A DNA stretch of 64,000 bases from Stenotrophomonas maltophilia D457 (GTDB lineage: Bacteria; Pseudomonadota; Gammaproteobacteria; Xanthomonadales; Xanthomonadaceae). The position numbers and the translations under genes were made by a program. Where the stretch lies: positions 310,001 through 374,000 of the forward strand of contig NC_017671.1 of the NCBI RefSeq assembly GCF_000284595.1, read 5' to 3'. How positions within the stretch are numbered: the first letter of the stretch is position 1; each line of letters begins with the position of its first letter. This document shows, piece by piece, positions 41,475-50,322 of this stretch. Below the pieces are notes generated by a model that did no database searches, was not told where the DNA came from, and saw only the letters and a program-made list of their open reading frames with translations.

Positions 41475-42842
41475 TCAGCTGTAGCGCTGCTTCAGCATCG
41501 CCCACGCCGAGCGCAGCGCCAGCGCTTCGCCACCGGCCGGACGGCCCGGGCGCTCGCCGTCGTTCCAGGCATACACATCCAGGTGCGCCCAGCGCTGGCC
41601 GTCTTCCAGGAAGCGCTCCAGGTACAGCGCGGCGGTCACCGAGCCGGCCATGCGCGAACCGGCGTTGGCCAGGTCGGCGATGCCGCTGCCCAGGTAGCGC
41701 AGGTAGGGGCGCCACAGCGGCATGCGCCAGACCGGGTCGCGGGTCGCGTCACCGGCCTGCAGCCACTGCTGGGCCACCGTGTCGTCGTTGCTGAACAGTG
41801 CCGGCAGGTCCGGGCCCAGTGCGATGCGCGCGGCACCGGTGAGGGTGGCGAAATCCAGCACCAGGTCCGGCTTCTGCTCACCGGCGAAGGTCAGCGCATC
41901 GCACAGGATCACGCGGCCTTCGGCATCGGTGTTGTCGATCTCCACGCTCAGGCCCTTGCGGGTGGCGATCACTTCGCCCGGGCGGAAGGCATCCGGACCG
42001 ATCGCGTTTTCCACCGCCGGCACCAGCAGGGTCAGCCGCACCGGCAGCCCGCGCGCCATCACCAGGCCGGCCAGGGCCAGTGCGTGCGCGGCGCCGCCCA
42101 TGTCCTTCTTCATGTTGCGCATGCCGTCGGCTGGCTTGATGTCCAGCCCGCCGGTATCGAAGCACACGCCCTTGCCCACCAGCACCAATGCCGGATCGGT
42201 GTCCTTGCCCCAGCGCAGCACGACCAGGCGCGGCGCACGATGCGAAGCGCGGCCCACGGCGTGGATGGCCGGGAAATTCTGCTTCAGCAGTTCGTCGCCG
42301 GTAATCGCCTCGACCTGCGCACCATGTGCATCGGCCAGCGCGCGCGCGGCGTCTTCCAGCTGCTGCGGGCCCATGTCTTCGGTCGGGGTGTTGACCCAGT
42401 CGCGCACGCGCAGGCTGGCGGCGATCAGGTCGGCCACTTCGCCGGTCGGCGAGGCCACCAGCTGCGCCGGTGCGCGATTGCGCTTGCGATAGCGGTCAAA
42501 GCGGTAGCTGCCCAGGCCCCAGCCCAGCTGCAGCAGCGCCCGTTCGGCGGCCGGCAGTTCATTGGCCAGCTGCCACACGCTGCCTTCCGGCAGCGCGTGC
42601 GGCGCATGCGCATAGCTGTAGGCATCGGCACGATCACCCACGCCCATCACGGCACCGGCCAGGCCATCGGCGCCCGGCAGCAGTGCCACGCTGTGGGCGC
42701 CGGCGTTGAAGCCCTGCGATGACAGCCACGCCTGCGTGGCAGCCGGCTGGCTGTCCTTCCAGGCGGCGAACTGCTCGCGGTCCAGCACGTACAACGGCAG
42801 CGCCGCAGCGGTGTCGGCGGTGAAACCAGTGATCTCGCTCAT
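41475..42842 (-). CDS. M17-family leucyl aminopeptidase
   Basis: 455 aa. The M17 catalytic signature NTDAEGRVILCDAL and the metal-binding K and D in LVLVGKGVCFDTGGLDIKPADGMRNMKKDMGGAA are present; the usual bizinc site is complete. The N-terminal 150 residues are shorter and divergent compared with PepA, which suggests the PepB/other branch and no DNA-binding role. Function is release of N-terminal residues in peptide turnover. The HAD gene lies directly upstream, four bases away, on the same strand. Confidence 0.92.
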   Translation of the reverse strand: MSEITGFTADTAAALPLYVLDREQFAAWKDSQPAATQAWLSSQGFNAGAHSVALLPGADGLAGAVMGVGDRADAYSYAHAPHALPEGSVWQLANELPAAERALLQLGWGLGSYRFDRYRKRNRAPAQLVASPTGEVADLIAASLRVRDWVNTPTEDMGPQQLEDAARALADAHGAQVEAITGDELLKQNFPAIHAVGRASHRAPRLVVLRWGKDTDPALVLVGKGVCFDTGGLDIKPADGMRNMKKDMGGAAHALALAGLVMARGLPVRLTLLVPAVENAIGPDAFRPGEVIATRKGLSVEIDNTDAEGRVILCDALTFAGEQKPDLVLDFATLTGAARIALGPDLPALFSNDDTVAQQWLQAGDATRDPVWRMPLWRPYLRYLGSGIADLANAGSRMAGSVTAALYLERFLEDGQRWAHLDVYAWNDGERPGRPAGGEALALRSAWAMLKQRYS

Positions 42843-42845
42843 GCG

Positions 42846-43565
42846 TCAGGTACTCCGGGGTGCGGCGGCGTCGAGGTTGGCATCCAACCAGTCGGCCAGG
42901 CCGGTAAGGGTGTCGAACTGCAGGTCCGGCTGCAGCTGCGGATGGGTCCAGGTGGCTGCGTCGCGGTTGATCCAGCAGCCGCGCAGGCCGGCGGCAATCG
43001 CCCCGGCCACGTCCATGTCGGCATGGTCGCCGACGTGCAGCACCTGTGCCGGTGCCACACCCAGGCGGGTGCACGCGGCATGGAAGATGCTGGCTTCGGG
43101 CTTGGCCGCGCCGTGTTCGCGCGAACCCAGCTGGAAGGCGAAATGATGGGCCAGGCCGATCCGCTCCAGGTCGGCGTTGCCGTTGCTCAGCGCCGCCACC
43201 GGTACCCGTGCGGCAATGCGCGCCAGCGCGTCGATCGCATCGGGATAGCACTCCACCTGGTTGCGCGCGGCGTAGAACACTTCATACGCAGGCTCCAGCA
43301 GATCGAGGCTGGCACCGCTGGTGTGCAGTGCTTCGTGCAGGGTCAGCCGGCGCAGCGCACTCAGGTCGTGGTGGAGGTACGGATGGGCGTGGTACAGCCG
43401 CTCGCGCAGTTCGCGCATCGCCTCCACCGGATACATCGCGGCGGTAGCGGGGCTGTGTTCGCACATCCAGGCGTGCAGGACCTGTTCGATGCGGGCGCCG
43501 ATCGGAGCGAACGGCCACAGCGTGTCGTCAAGGTCGAGGGTGATGGCTTGGACGGGGAAATTCAC
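42846..43565 (-). CDS. HAD-superfamily phosphatase (YigB-like)
   Basis: 239 aa from GTG 43565. HAD motif I is LDLDDTLWPF, motif II LSNGNAD, the Lys is in EHGAAKPEASIF and motif III is VGDHADMDVAGA. The cap domain and overall arrangement match YigB, which dephosphorylates the riboflavin intermediate 5-amino-6-(5-phospho-D-ribitylamino)uracil and also FMN in E. coli. The exact substrate here is unproven. It is immediately upstream of the M17 aminopeptidase gene. Confidence 0.86.
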   Translation of the reverse strand: MNFPVQAITLDLDDTLWPFAPIGARIEQVLHAWMCEHSPATAAMYPVEAMRELRERLYHAHPYLHHDLSALRRLTLHEALHTSGASLDLLEPAYEVFYAARNQVECYPDAIDALARIAARVPVAALSNGNADLERIGLAHHFAFQLGSREHGAAKPEASIFHAACTRLGVAPAQVLHVGDHADMDVAGAIAAGLRGCWINRDAATWTHPQLQPDLQFDTLTGLADWLDANLDAAAPRST

Positions 43566-43639
43566 CTCGCCATTCTACCCCTGCCCGCGCGGGCTTTCAT
43601 GCGACGCGGCGGGCGGGTGGGCACTGTGGCTGGGCCGGG

Positions 43640-44107
43640 TCAGCGCAGGTTGTACGAGCAGGCGATGGTGGTCTGGCCGTCGAACTGCTGCACGTCCAGG
43701 TTGTGCCGCCCAACTTCCTTCGTGTAGGTGCCTGCTACCGGGTCGGACATCTTCGCCAGTGCCGCGACCTGTTCCACACTGGCCGAGCTGAAGTACGCGG
43801 TGAAACTGTCGATGCCATCCTCGCCGCTGTCGCCGTCATAGGACTGCAGCCGGTTCACGGGCTGGCCCAGCACCATCAAGGGCGTGGTCAGCCGGAACTC
43901 GCCGCTGGATTCGCCGTCCTGCGCCCTTGCCGGGGCCGGTGCCAGCATCCGGGCCATGGCGTCGAACTGCATGGGCGTGAGGTGCCGCTTGCAGGTAACC
44001 GCCTCAGCAAGCTGGGTGCGCGCCTGATCGGCAGTCGGCGGCGTCGCGGCGAACGCGGGAGCGGCAATGCAGGCCAAGGCAAGGCAACGCGTGGCGAGAG
44101 AGTTCAT
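43640..44107 (-). CDS. Secreted protein of unknown function
   Basis: 155 aa from ATG 44107. A signal peptide (MNSLATRCLALACIAAPAFA) precedes a soluble domain with two cysteines (TCKRHL near the start and IACSYNLR at the end) that could form a disulfide. The core includes FRLTTPLMVLGQPVNRLQSYDGDSGEDGIDSFTAYF. No family is recognised; the pattern is one of the small periplasmic proteins common in this genus. Confidence 0.68.
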   Translation of the reverse strand: MNSLATRCLALACIAAPAFAATPPTADQARTQLAEAVTCKRHLTPMQFDAMARMLAPAPARAQDGESSGEFRLTTPLMVLGQPVNRLQSYDGDSGEDGIDSFTAYFSSASVEQVAALAKMSDPVAGTYTKEVGRHNLDVQQFDGQTTIACSYNLR

Positions 44108-44198
44108 ACGAGCGGATCCATCCGGGTAGGGCGCCATAGTCTGCCACTTCGTCCCTGTTTCTGGTTCCGCCACCTGCGTCCATCCGTTGTTGATGCCG

Positions 44199-45308
44199 TC
44201 ACTCCAGCAGGCGTGCCCAGCCCTGCATGCCATCCAGGCGTGCCAGCACCAGCTTGATGCACACCAGCAGCGGCACTGCCAGCAGCAGCCCGATCATGCC
44301 CCAGGCCCAGCCGAACACCATCAGCGCCAGGATCAGCACCAGCGGCGACAGCTTCATCCGACGGCCCAGCACGATCGGGGTCACCATCTGCCCTTCCAGG
44401 GTGTGCAGGCCCAGGTAGGCGGCGGCCGGCAGCAGGGCCTGCAGCGGGTCGCGGAACTCGACGAAGCCCATCAACAGCATCAATGCCACGCCGATCAGCG
44501 GGCCCACGTACGGGGCGAAGTTCAGTAGTGCAGCCACCGTGCCCCACAGCAGTGCTTCCTGCAGGCCGATGCCGAGCAGCATCAGCACGCCGGCGAACAC
44601 CAGCCCGACCAGGGTGTTGATGACGCTGATGGTCAGCACGTAACGCGAGACCTCCCGTTCGATCGAACGCAGGATGTCGGTGGTGAACCGCTGCTGCTGG
44701 CGGTTCGGGAACAGGGCGATCGCTGCGCGCTGCAGGCTCTGCCCGTAGATCATGAAGAACAGGGTCAGCAGCACCACCGCCAGCACCGACGCGGCCAGGC
44801 GCGGTGCACGGGTCAGCATGCGGTATGGATCGTCCAGCTGGGTGCGGATCACCTGCACCTTGTGGTTGCTGTCACCGCCGGCCACGCGGGCGAAGTTTTC
44901 CGCCGCCTGGTTGGCCTGCTGCACCGGCTTGGTCAGGTCCTGCACCTGCCGGGCCACCTTGCGCAGCTGCTGTGGTGCTTCCTGCGCCCATTCCATCGCC
45001 GGACCGATCAACTGCACCGCCAGCGAACCGGTCACGCCCAGCCCGGCGCCGAGGATCAGCAGAGCGCCCAGCGCGCGCGGAATCCACAGCTTCTGCAGCA
45101 GGCGCAGGATCGGGTTGCCGACCAGTGCGAAGAACATCGCCAGCAGCACCGGCAGGATGATGTCCTGCGCGGCCCACAGCGTGTAGCCCACCGCCAGGGT
45201 GGCCAGGACCACCAGCGACATCGGCCCGCGTGGACGCGACGGGGGCGGCAGCGGCGCCTCCGCACCCTGCGGATCGGCTGGTGACGGGGACAGGAGGGAC
45301 TCGCTCAT
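44199..45308 (-). CDS. AI-2E-family transporter (PerM-like)
   Basis: 369 aa with eight predicted transmembrane helices. The family features are an N-terminal helix pair (GPMSLVVLATLAVGYTLWAAQDIILPVLLAMFFALVGNPIL), a central amphipathic region (residues 100-190) and the C-terminal NFAPYVGPLIGVALMLLMGFV and LEGQMVTPIVLGRRMKLSPLVLILALMVFGWAWGMIG. Members include the AI-2 exporter TqsA and sodium/proton-linked PerM proteins, so the substrate is unspecified. ATG 45308. Confidence 0.88.
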   Translation of the reverse strand: MSESLLSPSPADPQGAEAPLPPPSRPRGPMSLVVLATLAVGYTLWAAQDIILPVLLAMFFALVGNPILRLLQKLWIPRALGALLILGAGLGVTGSLAVQLIGPAMEWAQEAPQQLRKVARQVQDLTKPVQQANQAAENFARVAGGDSNHKVQVIRTQLDDPYRMLTRAPRLAASVLAVVLLTLFFMIYGQSLQRAAIALFPNRQQQRFTTDILRSIEREVSRYVLTISVINTLVGLVFAGVLMLLGIGLQEALLWGTVAALLNFAPYVGPLIGVALMLLMGFVEFRDPLQALLPAAAYLGLHTLEGQMVTPIVLGRRMKLSPLVLILALMVFGWAWGMIGLLLAVPLLVCIKLVLARLDGMQGWARLLE

Positions 45309-45375
45309 CGACGCACCAACCGGGAAGGGGAGCGCATTATCCGCCGGCCGCGATCGGCGCGGCGGAGTGCGTGGA

Positions 45376-45831
45376 TCAACGTTCGGACAGCTCGGTGGCG
45401 GCTTCGGCCGGGCGCGGTTCGCGCGGTTCCGGTTCGGGTTCCGGGCGGGGGGCAGGTGCCGGCCGTGCGTTGGCGGCGGAGGCCGCCGCCTGTGCCTGCT
45501 CGCTGGCATCGTCGGCTTCTTCGGCCGCGTCGTCGGCGGTCGCTGCAGCCTGTGCCGCCATCGCCGTGGCGAACGCCGCCTGGGCACTGGCGAACAGGTT
45601 CGAGACCGAACCGACCATCTGCAGCCAGCGCGCACCGTTGACCTTGCCGGGCACTTCCAGCTTGCCGGCGATGAAGCCACCGGCCAGGCCGACCACCACG
45701 ATGCGCAACGGCGACCAGCCCTTTCGCCAGACGTCGCTGAGCGTGGACCAGTGGTCCTGGGTCTCGCCCAGGCGCACGGTCACCACCTGTTCGCAGCGTT
45801 TCACCCGCCGCTGCAGCGCGCCGAACTTCAT
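45376..45831 (-). CDS. Small membrane-associated protein with an Ala/Glu/Pro-rich tail
   Basis: 151 aa. One hydrophobic segment (LRIVVVGLAGGFIAGKLEVPG) follows a basic N-terminus, and the C-terminal half is Ala-rich and then Pro/Glu/Arg low complexity. It overlaps the next gene by four bases (ATGA), so it is translationally coupled to the holin-like protein. No family is recognised. Confidence 0.7.
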   Translation of the reverse strand: MKFGALQRRVKRCEQVVTVRLGETQDHWSTLSDVWRKGWSPLRIVVVGLAGGFIAGKLEVPGKVNGARWLQMVGSVSNLFASAQAAFATAMAAQAAATADDAAEEADDASEQAQAAASAANARPAPAPRPEPEPEPREPRPAEAATELSER

Positions 45832-46298
45832 GGCTTGCCCTCGGGCAGCTGCACGCCGGCATCGGGGTCGTCTTCGCTGGGCTCGTCGAACAGGCCCAGG
45901 CGTGACAGCTGGCGCCGGGTGGCATGCATGCCGGTGTGATGGAAGAAGTAGGACACCCGCCAGATCGCGTAGCCGGTGACGGCCAGGCTCAGCAGCGAGG
46001 TGATCAGCAGCGCCTGCAGCCAGCTAAGGCCCCAGCTCTGCAGCAGGGCGATGAGGGTGGCCGCCATCAGCAGCCAGGCCGAGGCACCAAATACGATCGC
46101 CACGCCGGCCCAGGCCAGCGCACGGCCGAAGGCGCTGCGGGCCAGGGCGAAGTCGGCCGAGGCCAGCCGGCGCAGCGAGCGCACGGTGTGCTTGGCCGAA
46201 TCGGCGGCGGCACGACCGGCCGCGCCGACCTGGCGGATGCTCTCATCCAGCGGCGGGGTGGCCGCCGGATCAGGGGCTTGCGCGTTGTCTTCGCTCAC
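45828..46298 (-). CDS. Phage-holin-family membrane protein (DUF1469-like)
   Basis: 156 aa with two adjacent transmembrane helices (GVAIVFGASAWLLMAATLIALLQ and ALLITSLLSLAVTGYAIW), matching the putative actinobacterial holin-X/DUF1469 fold. Such proteins are widespread chromosomal membrane proteins often beside DUF883 genes in Proteobacteria, and are not true holins. Its neighbours on both sides overlap or abut, indicating one transcript for the three proteins. Confidence 0.82.
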   Translation of the reverse strand: MSEDNAQAPDPAATPPLDESIRQVGAAGRAAADSAKHTVRSLRRLASADFALARSAFGRALAWAGVAIVFGASAWLLMAATLIALLQSWGLSWLQALLITSLLSLAVTGYAIWRVSYFFHHTGMHATRRQLSRLGLFDEPSEDDPDAGVQLPEGKP

Positions 46299-46306
46299 GC
46301 CGCGGC

Positions 46307-46672
46307 TTACTTGTCGCTGCTGCCGCGGGCCAGCTTGGCGATGATCCAGCCGGCAGCGAAGGCGACGCCGAACGAAGCCAGCGGACGCTCACGGATCAAC
46401 TCGGCGGCGCTGTCGATCAGGTCCTTGCCCTTGTCCATCAACGCGTCAACCTGTTCCTTGGCAGCGGCACCACCGAATTCGGCGGCGGCCAGGCCAGACA
46501 GTGCGCTGTCGGACAGTTCGGCCTTGACGTTGGCCTTGCCGATGCGCAGCTCGTCGGTCGCGGCACCGGTTGCGCCCTTGATCGCACCGCCGGCGGCCGT
46601 GGCGGCCTGCTTCAGGTGGGAACCGGCTTCACCCAGGTGTTCCTTCAGGTTCTCGGTATTGGTGGGGCTCAT
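46307..46672 (-). CDS. DUF883-like (ElaB/YqjD type) ribosome/membrane-associated protein
   Basis: 121 aa. It has a long amphipathic Ala-rich helix followed by a C-terminal transmembrane helix (LIRERPLASFGVAFAAGWIIAKLARGS), the hallmark of DUF883. In E. coli such proteins (YqjD, ElaB) tether ribosomes to the membrane in stationary phase. It is the first gene of the trio, and the holin-like gene starts 8 bp after it. The trio may be a stationary-phase or envelope-stress unit. Confidence 0.85.
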   Translation of the reverse strand: MSPTNTENLKEHLGEAGSHLKQAATAAGGAIKGATGAATDELRIGKANVKAELSDSALSGLAAAEFGGAAAKEQVDALMDKGKDLIDSAAELIRERPLASFGVAFAAGWIIAKLARGSSDK

Positions 46673-46773
46673 CGAATCACTCCTGTTGCGATGGGGGAAC
46701 GGGTGTCGGCGGTGCCGACCTGGACTGACAGCAATAGCATTGCCGGGGTATAGGGGGTGTTACGGCAGGGCGA

Positions 46774-48207
46774 TCAGCGCATCACGAGCTGGCCCTGCTG
46801 CTGGCCATTGTTGCGCAGCACGCGCACCACCAGGGTCGGCGGGCGCTGCTGGAAGTTGGCGCGCCAGCTGGCCAGGTCGGCGAATTCACCCACGGTGGCG
46901 TCGGTGATGATGTCGCCCTGCTGCAGGCCGTTGCTGGCCGCGCGGCTGCCACGCTTGACCTCGCTGACCAGCACACCGCCGACACCCGACTGTCGCAGCG
47001 ACTCGGGCAGGTCGACGAAGGTGGCACCGGTCAACCGCGGGTCCAGGCTCTCGCCGGTGACCGCACGCGCCTGTTCCTTCAGCGTGGCCTTGATCTGCAC
47101 GGGCTTGCCTTCGCGGCGTACGTCCAGCGTCATCGGGCTGCCGACCGCAGCCAGGCCTTCCACGTTGTGCAGGGCTTCGGCGCTGTCCACGCGTTGGCCG
47201 TTGGCCGAGACCACCACGTCGCCCGGCTTCAACCCGGCCGCGGCGGCCGCCGAACCGGCCAGCACGCGGGTGATCAGCGCACCGCGCGTTTCGCCCAGGC
47301 CCAGCCCCTGCGCGATCTGCGCGGTCAGGTTCTGGCTCTCCACGCCCAGCGTGCCGCGTACCACCACGCCGTGCTTGACCAGCTGGTCGACCACGCTGCG
47401 CGCCAGGTTGGACGGAATCGCCAGGCCCAGGCCGATGTTGCCGGCCATGCTGCCCTGCGGGTTGAAGCTGGCGGTATTGATGCCGACCAGCTGGCCCTGC
47501 AGGTCGACCAGGGCGCCACCGGAATTGCCCGGGTTGATCGACGCATCGGTCTGGATGAAGTTCTGGTAGCCCAGGCCACGGATGCCGCTGCGGCCCACCG
47601 CCGAGACGATGCCCGAGGTGACCGTCTGGCTGAAGCCGAACGGGTTGCCGATGGCCACCACGAAGTCACCGACCCGCAGCTGGTCGCTGTTGCCGAGCTT
47701 GATGTCGGTCAGGTTCTGCGCCGGGATGCGGATCAGCGCGATGTCGGTATCGCGGTCCGAACCGAGGAACTCGGCCTTCACCGTGCGCCCGTCGGCCAGT
47801 GTCACCTGCACGTCATCGGCGTTGTCGATGACATGGTGGTTGGTCAGCACCAGGCCTTCCTTGGCGTCGATGATCACGCCCGAGCCCAGCGATTCGTTGA
47901 TGCGCTCCTGCGGGATATCCGGGAACAGGCGGCGGAAGAACGGGTCGTTGAAGAACGGGTTGCGCACGCGCACCACCTGCTTGGTGTTGACGCTGACCAC
48001 GGCCGGCATCGCCTTTTCCAGCATCGGCGCCAGCGAAGGCACCGCCTGTCCGGCCACCGCGGCCGGCAACGCGGCGGTGGTCGGCAGCACCGCTGGCAGC
48101 GGTGCTGCATCGGCACGGTTGTCCAGGTGGGCATTGATGCCGGTGGCAACGAAGCCACCGAAGGCGGCGGCGATTGCGAGCGTAAGCAGGGTGGGAAGCG
48201 GTCGCAT
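46774..48207 (-). CDS. Do-family periplasmic serine protease (DegP/DegQ-like)
   Basis: 477 aa. An N-terminal signal anchor (LLTLAIAAAFGGFVATGI) precedes the trypsin-like domain with the catalytic triad His in LTNHHVIDNADD, Asp in DTDIALIRIP and Ser in GNSGGALVDL. Two PDZ domains follow (about 270-350 and 370-465, with LAGSAAAAAGLKPGDVVVSANG and VSEVKRGSRAASNGLQQGDIITDA). It degrades misfolded envelope proteins. The moderate length and short N-terminal region favour the DegQ type. ATG 48207. Confidence 0.92.
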   Translation of the reverse strand: MRPLPTLLTLAIAAAFGGFVATGINAHLDNRADAAPLPAVLPTTAALPAAVAGQAVPSLAPMLEKAMPAVVSVNTKQVVRVRNPFFNDPFFRRLFPDIPQERINESLGSGVIIDAKEGLVLTNHHVIDNADDVQVTLADGRTVKAEFLGSDRDTDIALIRIPAQNLTDIKLGNSDQLRVGDFVVAIGNPFGFSQTVTSGIVSAVGRSGIRGLGYQNFIQTDASINPGNSGGALVDLQGQLVGINTASFNPQGSMAGNIGLGLAIPSNLARSVVDQLVKHGVVVRGTLGVESQNLTAQIAQGLGLGETRGALITRVLAGSAAAAAGLKPGDVVVSANGQRVDSAEALHNVEGLAAVGSPMTLDVRREGKPVQIKATLKEQARAVTGESLDPRLTGATFVDLPESLRQSGVGGVLVSEVKRGSRAASNGLQQGDIITDATVGEFADLASWRANFQQRPPTLVVRVLRNNGQQQGQLVMR

Positions 48208-48697
48208 GGTTGTCGGTTCGCTGGCGTGGGTGGGGGCGGTTCGGCCCTACGGTAAAACAAGCTGAATGAGTGTGTCGCGATCTGGATAAATGCGCCATGA
48301 AAACCGCAGGCCGCGAAAGGCGAGTGAGGAGGCTGACAGCATGGCTGTGGCGACACCGCACAGGCGACGCCTGCACCACCGAAGACGATCGCCGGGGGCG
48401 CCGACACAGACCGATACCTGCGCAGTTCCGCGCAACCGGGTGCCGCAATGCGCCACAGCACGCATCGGATGCCGCGTCCGTGCAGCGGCACGCAACGGCC
48501 ATCTTCGACCACGCGCTTGCTGTGGCGTAGTCCTTAAAAAAAGGGGTTTCCTGTGAACCCGCCGCTTCTGCGGCAGTGGTGGGCTACACCATGGCCGTCG
48601 CATCAGATGCGATTGCGGGCGCGTGCCCCGTTCCACGATCGTCAATGTCGGTATAGCATCGCCCCGTTTTGATACTTAAGGCCCCCAGGAGGGCAAC
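48208..48697. other. 490-bp gene-free interval between degQ and the histone-like gene
   Basis: Divergent promoters for the two flanking genes should lie here, including GTATAGCAT about 40 bp before the histone-like ATG. The rest contains several hairpins and a minus-strand terminator, treated as a candidate sRNA at 48536-48655. Short open frames here lack ribosome sites. Confidence 0.55.
48536..48655 (-). ncRNA. Candidate small RNA with an intrinsic terminator
   Basis: On the minus strand the sequence forms, in order, GGGGCACGCGCCC, TCGCATCTGATGCGA, GCCGCAGAAGCGGC and a terminator hairpin (GGGTT...AACCCC followed by seven T at 48542-48536). No minus-strand gene lies upstream of this terminator, since the neighbour is a plus-strand gene, so it must end a short unannotated transcript. 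A weak -10 (TATACC, about 48655) is visible; the 5' end is a guess. Confidence 0.42.
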
Positions 48698-49513
48698 ATG
48701 AGCAACGGTAATGGTGTGTCGGTCGTGACCGACGCCGTCGAGAACGTCAAAGAAGCCGCCACCAACGTTGGCGAGACCATCGCCCACGCCGCCGAAGACG
48801 CCGTGAAGTCGGTCAAGAAGACCGTCAAGCGCGCCACCAAGGCGGCCGGTACCCGCGTTGCCAAGGCCAAGAAGGCCGTGGCCAAGGTCGAGAAGACCGT
48901 TGCCAAGAAGGCCGACAAGGCCGCCAAGTCGGTCGGCAAGACCGTTGCCAATGCCAAGAAGAAGCTGGAAGCGGCCAAGAAGAACGCCAAGGCCGAAGCC
49001 GCTGCCCTGAAGAAGGAAGTGGCCAAGAAGAAGGCCGCTGCAGGCAAGGCTGTGACCAAGAAGGCCGCTGCCGCCAAGAAGGCCACCAAGGCTGCCGGCA
49101 AGAAGGTCGCCACCGTGAAGAAGGCCGCCACCAAGAAGGCCGCCGTCGCGAAGAAGACCGTTGCCAAGAAGACCGTCGCCGCCAAGAAGGTCGCCGGCAA
49201 GAAGGCCGTGGCTGCGAAGAAGGTTGTCGGCAAGAAGGTTGCCGTCACCAAGAAGGTCGCCACCAAGAAGACCGCGGCCGCCAAGAAGGTTGTCGGCAAG
49301 AAGGCTGCCGTCGCCAAGAAGGCTGTTGGCAAGAAGGCCGCCGTCGCCAAGAAGGCTGTCGGCAAGAAGACCGCCGTCGCCAAGAAGGCGGTGGGCAGGA
49401 AGGTTGCCGCCACCCGCAAGACGGTCGCCAAGAAGGCTGCGCCGCTGAAGAAGGTCGCCGCCAAGAAGGCTCCGGCCAAGAAGGCCGTGCGCAAGGTCGC
49501 CAAGCGCAAGTAA
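48698..49513 (+). CDS. Histone H1-like Lys/Ala-rich DNA-binding protein
   Basis: 271 aa, almost entirely Lys, Ala, Val and Thr. The first 45 residues (SNGNGVSVVTDAVENVKEAATNVGETIAHAAEDA) are a mixed helical domain; the rest is repeats such as AKKAVGKKAAV, KKVVGKK and KAAAKK, matching the bacterial H1-like/AlgP-type tail. The repeats favour reversible insertions and deletions. Expected role is nonspecific DNA binding and nucleoid compaction. An AGGAGGGCAAC ribosome site precedes the ATG, and a hairpin terminator follows at 49529-49561. Confidence 0.92.
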   Translation: MSNGNGVSVVTDAVENVKEAATNVGETIAHAAEDAVKSVKKTVKRATKAAGTRVAKAKKAVAKVEKTVAKKADKAAKSVGKTVANAKKKLEAAKKNAKAEAAALKKEVAKKKAAAGKAVTKKAAAAKKATKAAGKKVATVKKAATKKAAVAKKTVAKKTVAAKKVAGKKAVAAKKVVGKKVAVTKKVATKKTAAAKKVVGKKAAVAKKAVGKKAAVAKKAVGKKTAVAKKAVGRKVAATRKTVAKKAAPLKKVAAKKAPAKKAVRKVAKRK

Positions 49514-49528
49514 TCGCGCCGTGACCGA

Positions 49529-49561
49529 AGGCCCTGCCACCCACCGGGTGGTAGGGCCTTT
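49529..49561 (+). terminator. Hairpin terminator after the histone-like gene
   Basis: AGGCCCT...GCCACCC and GGGTGG...AGGGCCT pair around ACC, followed by TTTCGCGTTT. Confidence 0.75.
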
Positions 49562-49620
49562 CGCGTTTCTGGGGCGCTACCTGGGGCAAGATGCAGGTTC
49601 TTCCCGCCGGAGCCCCGACC

Positions 49621-50307
49621 ATGCGCGGTATCGACTTCAGTTCCTGGCAGGGCGTGCTGTCCACGTTGGCCGGCCTGGTCCTGATCACCCTGCTCGGCGT
49701 CGGCATCCGCCTGCTGGTGATGCAGACCCTGCAGCAGCGCCGCGAGCGCGAGAACCGGCAGATCAACGAACGGCTGCGCACGCTGATGGCCGCCTACAAG
49801 ACCCTGGGCGGTTCGTTCACCGGCGAGCTGGGCGTGGATCCCAGCCATCGTCGCGACCTGCGCCAGCGCGAAGATGCCGACGGCATCGCCGAGCCGCGCT
49901 CGGACCGTGCGCGGCGCATCCGCGATGCGGTCGAGGCCGCGCTGTCGGACATCCTGCTGCTGGGCACCGACGAACAGGTGCGGCTGGCCACGCGTGCCGC
50001 CAACGAACTGGCACAGGGGCGGCCGGTGCATACCCACGAACTGGTGGTCTCGCTGCGCGACTTCGTGCGCGAAGCGCTGGATCTGGCCCCGATTCCGGCC
50101 GATCTGCAGATTCCACCGCAGGGGCCGACCCGGCCCGTTGCCAGTGGTGGCGGCAAGGGCCGTAACGACGGCGATGCCAAGGGCGGCCGTGCAGGCGGTG
50201 GCGGTGGTGGTGGAATGGGCGCCGGCATGGGCGGCATGGGCCTCGGTGCCGGCGCCGCACTGGGCGCCGGCCATGCTGCTGCCAGCGATGAAACGGACGC
50301 GCGCTGA
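49621..50307 (+). CDS. Membrane-anchored protein with a Gly-rich C-terminus, function unknown
   Basis: 228 aa. A single N-terminal helix (VLSTLAGLVLITLLGVGIRLLVM) is followed by a basic coiled-coil segment (QQRRERENRQINERLRTLMAAYKTLGG) and a soluble domain (RARRIRDAVEAALSDILLLGTDEQVRLATRAANELAQGRPVHTHELVVSLRDFVREALDL), then a Gly-rich tail. The domain is typical of a family of proteobacterial membrane proteins of unknown function. ATG 49621 is close to the histone-like gene but has its own terminator upstream. Confidence 0.75.
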   Translation: MRGIDFSSWQGVLSTLAGLVLITLLGVGIRLLVMQTLQQRRERENRQINERLRTLMAAYKTLGGSFTGELGVDPSHRRDLRQREDADGIAEPRSDRARRIRDAVEAALSDILLLGTDEQVRLATRAANELAQGRPVHTHELVVSLRDFVREALDLAPIPADLQIPPQGPTRPVASGGGKGRNDGDAKGGRAGGGGGGGMGAGMGGMGLGAGAALGAGHAAASDETDAR

Positions 50308-50322
50308 GCACGTCCGCCGGGT

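Noticed and set aside
48270..48556. Short open frames in the degQ/histone-like gap
   Set aside because: No ribosome site and no recognisable family; the region is better explained by promoters and hairpins.
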